Assembly (NCBI GenBank): GCA_037576195.1
Contig: CM075102.1
Location: forward strand, 10,230,001-10,294,000
Direction: 5' to 3'
Length of the DNA: 64,000 nt
Source: Phytoseiulus persimilis
Lineage: Eukaryota; Arthropoda; Arachnida; Mesostigmata; Phytoseiidae
A model generated the notes under the pieces. It was not told the origin of the DNA. It ran no database searches and saw only the letters and a program-made list of their open reading frames with translations. Of this stretch, positions 48,981-59,599 are shown one piece after another. The position numbers were made by a program, and so were the translations under genes. The first letter of the stretch is position 1; every line of letters starts with the position of its first letter.

Positions 48981-51900
48981 GGCACCAGCTTCAGGCAGGA
49001 AAGCTGCAACATTTGCCTGAGTTGTCGGCGAGAGCACTCGAGTGAGCTTGAGGAGCCGTTGTCGAGTCAGTCTATATCCACTCAGGGAGCACTCCAAGCC
49101 TCCGAAGCTGTATTGGTCATCCGAATTCGGTCCGAAACCGCCCTCGTCGAACAGGCTCCTGGCGATAACGGTACACATGCTGCTGCGTTTCGAGCATCTA
49201 AGGCTCGGTCAGGAGACCACAAACATCTTCCTATCGTCCCATTTTCTGCGGGAAATGTCCTCATAAGACTGGCAACCATCCGCAACCTCTCGGGGTTGGC
49301 GCTGCGATTGGGATCGCGTAAAGGAGATATCAGATGAGGGCTCTAAGACGTTTGCTTCACGCGTGTGTGATACGGGAAATGTATCGGAAACGCCGAGAAT
49401 CAGCCAGGAAACTCTCACACGGGGAACCGTATATTTAGAATCAATCCGATTCGTACTCTGCGTACAACAGGGCTGAGAGCGAGAACGCTGGGGAAATAAT
49501 GCACGTCTTCCGATTCTCTACCGTCTTCGGTGGATAAGCTACGGCGGATCATTTCATGATCGCCGGATCAGTCATTTCAATAGATTGCCATCCCGACGGA
49601 CAATAGCTGGCAGTTTGCTGAGAAATCGTCTGGGTCTGTTCCGTCCCATCCGCGGTCTCACCAACAAGACTCGAACCGATAGGGGTGGAATTCCAGAACA
49701 CTCCCCGTCGAAGAGGATTTTGAACGGGTGCCCGTCTTCTCTTCCAGACTCGCATTACGAGCTGTTCTGCGGAGACGAAACAAAAAGCTGATGCGCAGAA
49801 TCCTCTGGCTGCGAAATCGAAGTGATACGATCGAGTGGGGGCAGGATGTCTGTTTCACGAGAAACCTAGACAGCAATTCTTTCGACGATCCCCAACTTTG
49901 TTCAATGGCAGCGAGGAATCGAAGGAATGTTGCTGATCAGCTACGTGAAGAGTTCCATCTCATGCTCCCTGAGAGATGAATATTCACCGATATGCCTGCT
50001 TGTTGCGTACACTTTTACCAGGACAAGTGAGTGAAGGCCGCGAAACTGGTTTTCACCGTTTGACCGGCGTAACCTTCATCTGGGACTGCGAGCTTCTGCT
50101 CTGATGACCGTTGCGTCCGATTCATGGATCTTCCCTCCAAATGTATCGTTCATGGAAACGTTTCTAGCCGTCTCCAGCCCCTGGGAAATCAGCTCTATCC
50201 GCTCTCAGTCAACAGCGATGGCAAGCGAGGGAGGAAGCCGTCCAACCCAATGTGCTCGCACGGAACAGAAGTCGGGGAAAGCCGAGACACGATAATAGTG
50301 AATCGGATTGCAGTCTCACAAAGCACACAGACACCAGCAGCAACGACAGATAGCTGACAGAAGGGCCTCCTGGATGTTCTGAGACCGATCCATCCAAGCG
50401 CATCTTCGATACCCGAGCAGAACACCGACATCTCCGGAGGGTTCTCCTCCTACGATCAGAGAGGGAATGTTTGGGCCCACAAATCAACCCTCTCTGCGAT
50501 TCCAAAATAGTTCAATACTACAAGCTACCGTGTTTCTCATTCAGAGCAAGTGCCAGACCGAGTCGGGCTCCGCGATTGTGGAGCAGGTGAATGTATGCTA
50601 ATCTCATGACGAGCCAAGAAACCATACCCTGGTGATGAGAACTTGACCTTTCACGGTGTGAGAAAACCGCGATTCTGTATCCAATGCAATAGTTTCGTTC
50701 GCTAGGAAGCGATATGACGCGACCGTAAATGCTTCTTACGAAGCGGAATAAAGGAAGCCGGGAGGGCACCTAGGGACCCTTGGACACAGTGACGTGAATG
50801 GTGATGATGACGGCGGCCGCCTCATAGAAAGAGTCAGAAACTATTGTTTAAAGTATTTTTGTTCGAGTTCGAACAAAGCCCAAGGCCAAGAGCTTAAAAC
50901 ACCGGAACAGAAATACGGAAGGGAGAAAAATGTTTGCCGGTAATTATTGCTCGACCGCTCGTTCTGATCATTATAACGGTAGGACGAGCGGAGATATCCC
51001 ATCGCATCGCCTGCGAGAAAAATCTATTAACTGAACGCAACTTCGAATGAAGCTTCATCGGAGCTGCGATTCCCAACTGATGGATCATTTTCCTCGATTC
51101 CTCATTGTACTGTCGATAAGAGAGATGATTCCACGCGTTGCCACCTCAGGAGGCCGAATCCAATTATCGGATCAACTGCAGAAAACAAGACGCCCTTAAG
51201 AAGTAGTCATCAGCTAAAATAGAGATGAGAAAAAAAAAACAGATCGTTCGTTGGAGTCGCAAATAAGGACACTTCTCGACTTACTCGGAAGAGGCAATTG
51301 TTTCAACGAGAATCAAGAGGTGTATAGTAGCTGAATGGTTCAAGTGTACCTTTCCATCTTTATTGGTCGGAATTTACAGTTTTGTTTTGTAAAGGGTGCG
51401 GCGCGGCTCTTTAATTCCGTGTGGGGGGGGGAGTTTCCACCGGGACTGGCAGCCCTATTCCAACCGGCGATATAGAAACTATCATTCTTCCTTCCTCCTT
51501 CGGAGAAGAGGAAATACGTGGCTTCTGGCCGATTCCGACAGCCCTCTTACGGGACTGGTTTTCGAAAAACTAGAATTCCGCGAAGCTTCGATGACAATGC
51601 CATTGCATATCCACGCCCCGGAAATTTCCGCGATCGCAAGGAGAAGAATAGCGAATAATTGCTGGCAACGGACAGCGAAAACGGTCGTCGAAAGTTGACG
51701 AGCGGTATATATTGGTGTTTGGGGTTGTTAGAGGTTACATTCACCGAGCGATGCGTTCCGTAACATACGATTGTCGGGAAAAATGGAAATCAATCCACGA
51801 TTCCCACGTTCGAACACGGTCGTATTCGATTGTCTCTGACCAAGACGCGAAGAACGAAGAGCCCAAGTTTCGATGACCAACGTGGAGAATAGAGGGAGAA

Positions 51901-52750
51901 GATGATCAAAAACAATGAGCGAGCCTGGGAGCGTTCCTTGGGGTCTTAGATTTTACCAGCCACAGCCGTTAAACGGTCCACTTACATCAGGAATCACGCT
52001 CAGAAGCGACGCACGCTGTTCCCGGCGGGCCATCAAATCAAGTGATTCCGTTTCTACATCTCAATCATTATCTTATGGTCGTTCTGACTTGAGTCGAAGT
52101 TCCTGTTCAGACAACTGCAGCTTGCCAGAGTGAGTGCGAACGTTTTTCGTACCTTTCATTGTGCGTCTGGCGCGCGCAGTTGCGAGGCCTGGTTTGTCAG
52201 TTGCTAAGTATCATGTGCGGCTCGTGAGGGCATGTGAGCCCTACATCGAAAACCCAAACGCTGGAGGAGCGATTCGATTTTCTCGACGCATCACTGAATC
52301 CCACTTCATCCTGAAAGGTGGAGTCGTGGCCTAATTGCTATCTGTTGTGACTGTGATTGTCCGCTGCCAGTTGTCGATGTCGTCTTCAGTGGCAACGGGG
52401 AACAAGAGGGGAAGTAACCGCAATATCTACTTGTGGCGTGTCTCAAATTAATCACCACACCTCCAGCGAAGCTCCTCCCTCCCTTGCTCGTTGCGCTCCA
52501 TTCTGAGGAGCGCATCTTCGCAGCAATGTTCCGCTCTGATAGTTTCCATCGGAGGAAGGAAGTGTGCTCGAATGGGTATAGCGGACTCCGCTCGATCGGG
52601 GCTTCGGCTAGTCGGATCTTCAGCCTATTCAGATCGAGAGTCAAGTTCTCATAGGAAATTTCAACATCGAGATCACGCCGGCTATTCGGATCGTTTTTCC
52701 GCTGAACCAGAGAGCCTAAAAGGAAGGATCAAAAGTCATCATCAGAATAA

Positions 52751-53410
52751 ATGGAGGAGGCTGCCGGGAGGTCGGGACGAGCGAGTGCCGAAGTTTTCCT
52801 GACTATATACCCGGGAAACGTGTTGATTTCATCGAGGATGTTTTTGTCCATGGCACTCGGATCAATCGCGGGGACATCGGAGGCGGAGTATATTTGAATC
52901 GAGCGTTTGTGTGCGAGACGAAACCATGCTGCGGAAAGCTGGACTCTCAGTCGATGTATTCTTCCCGAACCACCCGCTGGACGATTCGCTTGACCCGAGT
53001 CAGTCCTTGATGAATTCAGAAAAGAGAAGAGTCTTGGTGTGTCCGTTCCGTAACCACAGTGTGTACATCATGTGCTGCGTGGTGGTGAGTGAGCGGAACA
53101 GCAAGCGTATGCTGACTGTCTCCCAAATCGTCGACATTGTAAGACGTCAAGAACGACAGGCGAATATGTTGCGGCGTTGGAGTAGCCAGAGCGAAGTCAG
53201 CTGCCAACAGGGGGCTCCCACAATACTAGAATTGTGTTCCCTGGGTACGGGCTCATGTTGCAACTTGTACGCATCCTTAATCCGTGTCAAAATAACACCT
53301 CACGATCTTGCCTCGTTCACCTGGTCGTGTTTGAGCGACGAGTCACATGGGAGTGGGTGCCATTCCACGGCACTATCCGCCCAGGGCCTCCACGAGAATC
53401 CTTCGTAAGT
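52751..53410 (+). other. Possible NCOA5-like nuclear coactivator segment
   Basis: The open frame 52911-53408 contains LRKAGLSVDVFFPNHPLDD, then SQSLMNSEKRRVLVCPFRN, HSVYIMCCVVVSERNSKRML and TVSQIVDIV. The spacing is like the anticodon-binding-like domain of NCOA5 (VVDLIFLN, SQALEDVSRGGSPFAIVITQ, TVNIMFG, DAM.LIA). Just upstream an Arg/Ser-rich frame (YSDRESSSHRKFQHRDHAGY) would suit its RS region. The splice structure was not solved, so identity is tentative. Confidence 0.35.
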
Positions 53411-53649
53411 TCGAATGAAACTGGAGGGTCATATGCTCAAATTTTTGTGTCAGAACCTGATGTCACGAATATTGCTCAACTCCTGGTGATAATAATCCCG
53501 CTCCCGATTCTCCCGCCCTTGTGTCAAAAGCTCCGACGCATCATGTCACACCATTTTGCAGTGATCTCCCAGAGCTGCCATCTATCGTGTCGATCTGCGT
53601 TATATTGTTGCTGGAGCTAGGGATAATGTGAACATAAGAACCTTCAAAG

Positions 53650-55600
53650 TTCATTCTGGTAGGAATCTGAATGTTCTCGAGATTCAAGCGCGATCCATCG
53701 TCCTCTGAATATAAATTCAGGAGGCATCAGCCATGGAGACATTGTTCGTCATCGGAGCTTCGGACCCTTTGGCGGGAAGCGAGTCATCGGAAAGAGTACT
53801 GGTCTTGACGGAGGAGCTGTACGATAACCCACAGTGAGACCGCCAGCATCAGTGGAGCGATCGAGTTCGAACTTGTAGCTTCGAAGTTTGACAAATCCGA
53901 CGCATTTAATGATGTTCATGAGGTCGCTTGCTCGGAGCAGGCGGACGGTCAGACCGATGCTACCTTCCATTCGACTTGATCCCTTGGTCGAGCGGACGCA
54001 CGAGAGAACGAACCGGCGAACGAAGGGCCGGACGAACAGACGCTCGCTGGTGACCGAAAGCAGCGAGGCATAACGTGGCGGCATCCGGCTCGGGCTCAAA
54101 CCGAAGGACCGGCCGAAAGACCGCCTGCTCGCTCGCTGGACTGACTGAGTGGCTGCTCACTGCATGGCTAGCTGGTCGACAGTTGTCGTTTGAGAGACAG
54201 TCACTGACCGTTATCGGTGCTTTGTTGCCAACACTTCTGCACTTCACCCGCAGCGTTGGCGGAAGTGCAAGCGCAAGCCCAAAAATCTATGACCAACTGA
54301 CTGACTGACGGCTCGCCCATTTTTCTCTGTCCGGAGACAAAAAAAACTCGAATCGAAGAACGGTGTCCAGGGCGAGTGCGAGCGATCGATCGCGATCCAA
54401 GTGAAGGGCGAGATTATTCCATCGCTGACGATCGGACTGTCGGAGTTGACCGTACGATTCGTAGCCGCCTGGACAAGTTCCGGTTTGGGAGATCTCGTCG
54501 CGCAAAAATTCATTTAGTATCTCAGTATAACTCAGATATGGGAGTCTGTTTCCACTTTCCAGAAAAGTCTCCGGTAAGATCTGACGATTTCGTGACTTTG
54601 TGCCTTGTTGACACGAACAACTAAAGGCGTGAGGCCGCGTGGGAGTCCCAGCTATTTCGATTTTCCATGACTTGAAGGTCACTGCTGAATCGCTGTTCAC
54701 TCGGCCAGTAGCTGCGAAACTGTTCCAGCAACCGAGACTCTTCCAAAGTTCCGCCTTGAGTGCGAGCATCAGGCTGTGTCCTGCCCAGGAAGATGACGTA
54801 GCCCTTCCCCCACATTCGCTTCCCTCCCGCGTTGCCCGAGATTGGAGGTCCGAGAACCGAGTTCTGCTGTTCCAGTAGTGAGCTGCATCTCGCCACCAGC
54901 TCTACGAACCAATATGACGGCGGAGGGTTCGAGGACGTCAGGTTTTCAATCTCGAAGCATCAGACCACGTCTATTGGGGGAATCATTCGACAGAAAAGCC
55001 GGAGCGGTCGTTCTAATTCGCCTCGCTCAGATTTCGCGCCTCAGCTACCGAAGAAACCGCCTGAAAGAGAATGTTCTGGGCCCCAGAGCCTTGTGAATGA
55101 GTTCTCAGAGGACGCCTCTTCGCCATGCTGAGTCGTGAACTGCATACGTCAGTGGCTCGAATGCCCGGTCGCTCTTAGCAAAGCAGAAAACCGTCGTTTT
55201 CTTACTTGTTCTGGACATTCGAGGGTCCTCCTCCCTCGAGCTCGACGATTCGGCCCGGATTCGGCGGGAAAAATAGGAAGCCTTGCATAACTCGATTCCT
55301 GCTGTGGTCCATTCGGAGGGAATCTGGATCGATGAGCTCATCCGCAGTGATCGTAGTTTGGGATATCTGAAGCGGTTGGCCATCGCTACTGCAGCATGTA
55401 TGGTGGAAGCGGATCACAACGAGCACGCTGAAGCCAAGACGTTTCATTGCCCCCGATTAAAGCTTATTAAAGGAACTATAGGGCCATCGTCATGGTCGGC
55501 CAAAGGATGGAGAGGAATGGCATGCCGGGCAAGACAATTAGCTTCAAGGCAGCTCGTAGTGTCTAATTCTTCGACCGGCAGTTAGTCTTAACGAGCTTAA
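53650..55600. other. Spacer before SANS with simple repeats
   Basis: The ORFs here are short and of low complexity. Between about 53980 and 54310 both strands carry four-base-period sequence (cgga/gact types) that produces Arg/Ser-rich translations. No gene supported. Confidence 0.4.
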
Positions 55601-55648
55601 TATTGGTCGGGACGTTTGATTCCAGATTGTGTACTGAATGCTGTGGAT

Positions 55649-58335
55649 ATGAATACCGGCACGCAAGCAGACAAGTTCCATAAAGCAGCCATTGACGGCT
55701 ACTTGGAGATCTTGAAGGAGACCACAAGGAAGGACTGCAACGCTGTGGATGAGGACGGACTGACGCCGACGTTATTGGCGGCCTATCACGGCAACCTGGA
55801 TGCCCTGCGGTTGCTCGTTGGAAGAGGGTGAGTCCGCTGAGTACTTGCACGTTGAACAATTCGAGGTCCGCTTCCACGAAAACGCGCTTTCCATCAACGA
55901 ATATCCTGGTTTGGAAAACGGCGGCCTCTGAGGCTTCCGCGGGCTCCACTTTGGATCGGGGGTTTCCCTGTCTCCGGTTCTGGCTGCCGAAGAATTCCAC
56001 GTCGGAGGAAGCTTTCGAAAGCTCAGAATGTGTACAACCCATGGTCAGGATGTAGGCTTGATTAATTTGATGATTTTCACGTTTTTGCGCAGCGGAGAAC
56101 CGGACAGATGTGATTACTACGGGCAGACAGCACTTCATCTTGCCGCAGCGAAGGGTCACATGAACTGTGTGTCGTTCCTAGTCAACTTCGGTAAGTGAAG
56201 ACGTCGTTGTCGGTGGCAGGCTCAGCTGTTTAGACGAGCAATTGACATGCTCCAAATGTCTCGTAGGGTATTGTCAACCGCTGTTTTGATAAAGCTCATG
56301 ACTAAGTCACTTTTTTGTCCATTTGTTGGTACTTCATGTTTCTTGTTGCCTCCAACGCGCGTCATGAATGCATGCGTTCTCGCTGCGAGGGTTTGCTGTC
56401 TGATGTAACCAGAGAGGAACGCCTCCTCGTTATTGCGATAGTCTCTTGCGAATGGCTTCCCTTAGAAGACGTCGAGCGGAAGTTCTTGAATGGATGGAGT
56501 CCCACTAACATTTCGAACGACCAGAAGCAACTCCATACGGTTCCATGCTATTATTTTTTCAAGGTGCCAACCTTTTCGCCCTGGATAACGAGTTCCACAC
56601 GGCTAAGGAAATAGCACTCATTAATCACCGCGAGGAAATCTTGAGATTTTTGGACGCGGCTATCGCGAAAGAAAGTGCTCTCAACACTCGAGTGAGTACC
56701 GAACATGAAAATCGGATTCGTGATTCCCCGGAGCATTCAGAGCGCGCTAGCGCTGATCCATGGTTCCGTCTCGTTACCAGGTGGTTCAAAAACTCAAGGA
56801 GAAAGCCGTCAAGGACGCCGAGAAACGCGTGAAAAAATTCGAGAAAATGACACACAAATCAGTGAAAAAAGCGGAGAAAGACTACAAAGAAGAGGAGAGA
56901 CAGAGGAAGAAACACACACTCATCGTGAGTATCTCACGAACCTGTCGCTGTGAATGGGGACCGACAAACCCGATTTTCCGTATCACGAAAAATACCAAGA
57001 ACCCCCGTGATATTCAATGAGTCTCTTCCGCAAACTACAGGTCGTTTTCCGTATTTTCCGTGATACGGAATAGAAGGTCTTGTAGGGCCCCTGTGTGTAC
57101 CTTAGTTCCCTCAATCCCCCGTTTCTGCCTCCGCAGACTGACTCCTTGACGAGCGCTAACTGCAGAGTAGTGCTCCCTCCCACCACGGGAACTCCCACGG
57201 GACAGTCCCAGAAGTTCTCCGAGATAGTTTCCACGATCAACGGCAACTCCAGGAAAGGGTTCGGAGCCGTGTCAAAAAAGATTCTCAACAAGAAACCCGG
57301 TATCGGGACAATCAACGAAACAGCGAAGATCCTCGACCCAACTAAACTAGGGAAACTCAGCATACGTTCAAAAACCGACAACGACGTAATTTATGCCGCT
57401 CCTTCAAACCTCATGTACGGTCAAGAGAACCAGCGGATGCATATGAAGGACGTTTTCGAAGCGCCGCTAGCTGGAACTGGATCGAGAACTTCAAACGAAT
57501 CAACGTCCCAGATGGGAGCGTCTGACTCTGGAGTTGGTGAGTCTCCTGACTTTCGTCGCCCTCTAAAATCCTGTGGCTCAACATGATCCAGGAAACAACC
57601 TCCCCCGAGAAGGGGAATTCCGCCTAATATTTTTTCCCTCGTGCAACAGTTTCCAGCGACGAAATGACGATCTCAGAGCCATCATCGATCTTTGAGAGAC
57701 CAGGATTTGGATCCGTGGCTTTCCGGAATTCGTTGGCGTCGAACGTCCTCACTCTGACCGGATCAGCGCCTGTTTCCAGGACAACTCTAAGTTCATCAAC
57801 AGACTCTAAAAGTTCATGCGAACATTCGTCTGAAGAATCCGCAACGCTCAGCGGCTCCGACTCCATCGGCTCCGTAGGGAGCCTCGTACAGAGAAACAAG
57901 CGAGTGAGTTCGTGCTCAGTTTTTGATTGCTTCAATTACGCGAGATTCCATCCAGGAAAATCCTTCATTCGAAGAACGGACGTTTCGAAAAGCACTGATT
58001 GTCTTCCCCCTTTTCTCTTCAAGCGAGGAGACCTCTCCGACGTGCCTCTCTGCATCCAGGTGTCGTCGTGGGACGACGAACGTACATCCCTGTCGTCGGT
58101 GGATGAAGATACGAATCCGGTATACATTTTCTTATCAGTTCATCATCTACAGGAATATTTCCCGATATTCGAGCGGGAGAAAATCGACATCGATGCACTC
58201 ATGCTTCTCGATGAGCAAGACCTCAAGATGATCGGCCTGCCGTTGGGGCCGCGGAAAAAACTCGCGAACGCTATCGATATAAGGCGTCAGGCGTTGAACA
58301 AGCCTGCAGAGAAGTTCGTCGACTCTCGAATGTGA
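55649..58335 (+). CDS. USH1G: SANS / Usher syndrome 1G homologue (ankyrin repeats + SAM domain scaffold)
   Basis: Cytoplasmic scaffold that links harmonin and myosin VIIa complexes at actin-rich protrusions. Exons: 55649-55827, 56093-56190, 56564-56691, 56781-56924, 57137-57536, 57650-58335; 1635 nt, 544 aa if the last exon is unspliced. N-terminal ankyrin repeats: [53 protein letters not shown] Lys-rich helix and the central CEN region follow ([42 protein letters not shown]). The SAM domain contains [20 protein letters not shown] and [14 protein letters not shown]. It ends DSRM, a plausible class I PDZ ligand where the vertebrate protein ends in TEL. A GT...AG stretch (57903-58061) inside the last exon is in frame and multiple-of-three long, so it may be an intron (then 491 aa). 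Confidence 0.95.
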
Positions 58336-58363
58336 TGATCGGGCTGCCTGCACGATCGGTTCA

Positions 58364-59440
58364 CTATTCATCGAAGAGAGCTCTGTTAGCTTCGAGTCGT
58401 AGGATACGATTAGGAAGAGGACCCCGAGCTTTCGTTTCGACGTCACCGTTGTACACAACAGTTATATGATTGAGTGAGAAGAAGTGAATGGAATCGGAAT
58501 GATAGAGGAGATCTCCTACAGAAAGATTCCGGTTCCGGGGCAATTGTAAATTTGAAACTTCACTCCATATTGTAATAACCATCGCTTCGAATAAACTCCG
58601 ACGGATTCAGCGTTGGTGAATGAGGATTTTTCATTGAGAATCGACCTGACCCGGAACTTTCCAGAGACGAAAGCCTGGAGGCTCACCAGAGATTCGGCAT
58701 GAGTTAGGACTGGTGACTGATCCTCACTGAGCATCCGGATCTGAGCTGCGTTGGAAAGTTGTTCGATTCGACCGTGAATGCTCCTCTATTCCGCTAACTT
58801 GCGAACGAAGGTTTTCTCCCACGTTCATCTCGGCAATCACCATCCGATCCCCGCGTCGCGTGGAGTCAGCCAGCTGAGGCACTCCGCAAGGACAAGCGGC
58901 GAGGACAAAGCATCTCCCTGTTCACTCCGGGTCTTCGCTCCATGGCGGGCGATCTCAGCATTAAAGTTCATCGATAGAGCCACCGATGAAATCGTGACTG
59001 AGATATTAGTGAGCTCTAGTTGAAATCGGTCGCAGCTCCGAAGCCATGCCGGCAAGGCGAAGATGTTGCTCAATGTGAAGCTCCAAGCCCTCAGCGAGTA
59101 TTTCACTGATCACTCCGTCGTGCGACGTGTGACACGTGCTGGTAACACGCGAGCTATCGATTCCGTTCTCGTGTAGCAGCGTGGTGTGAGCGTTCCTAAG
59201 AGGCTGAAATTTTCACTCTGGGCCCCAGCGATCTTTGTGACAGCCCATCCTGTGTAGCGTTTCGAATGACAGTTTTCGGCTTTTCTGGCGAGTTCGTCGC
59301 GCTCCCAATAGTTCCGCACCGGGAAGAAGGATAAGGATAGTTATAGTGATTCAGAACGTCGTAACTCCAAATTCTTAAAGTCGGGTTTTCAGTCAGAAAT
59401 TCATCGAACCAATCTCCGACAACGTTGTTCAGCGCTTTCC
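58364..59440 (-). other. Unresolved minus-strand coding candidates
   Basis: ORFs at 58364-58582 (LSVGDLLYHSDSIHFFSLNH), 58516-58734 (ESLVSLQAFVSGKF), 58837-59106 (RFQLELTNISVTISSVAL) and a frame near 59050-59170 (ISEILAEGLELHIEQHLRLA) look protein-like. They cluster on one strand with AG/GT sites between them. I could not settle the joins or recognise a family. They may be exons of one gene running 59.5 to 58.4 kb, tail-to-tail with SANS. Confidence 0.28.
58590..58595 (+). terminator. Poly(A) signal (AATAAA) of the SANS gene
   Basis: AATAAA on the plus strand, 255 bases after the SANS stop codon. Confidence 0.5.
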
Positions 59441-59580
59441 TTGGGAACTCAAAAAGTGTAGAGAAACAAGGAGTGGAGCGTTCCCGAGAGAAGCGCGAAA
59501 TAAAAGCCGACGAAAAATCGGTTCGATGAATTTCCGACTGGAAACTGGACTTTCAAAGATTTGGAGTTACGGTGTTCCGA
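59351..59580. repeat. Imperfect inverted repeat, about 60-bp arms
   Basis: The reverse complement of 59351-59409 matches 59521-59580 over the whole arm, with scattered substitutions and about one indel (shared cores: GTTCGATGAATTTC, ATTTGGAGTTACG). The arms are separated by about 110 bases and similarity ends sharply outside them. This is a potential long hairpin. Confidence 0.75.
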
Positions 59581-59599
59581 CTCTTCTGTCTCCGACATC

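Larger units (their letters stand above)
44480..52400. other. Gene-poor stretch after IP6K
   Basis: Besides the candidates listed separately, ORFs of 60-200 codons on both strands lack recognisable domains. No long interspersed element, transposase or reverse transcriptase motif is visible. GAG/GCG-type short repeats occur near 48375. Confidence 0.35.
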
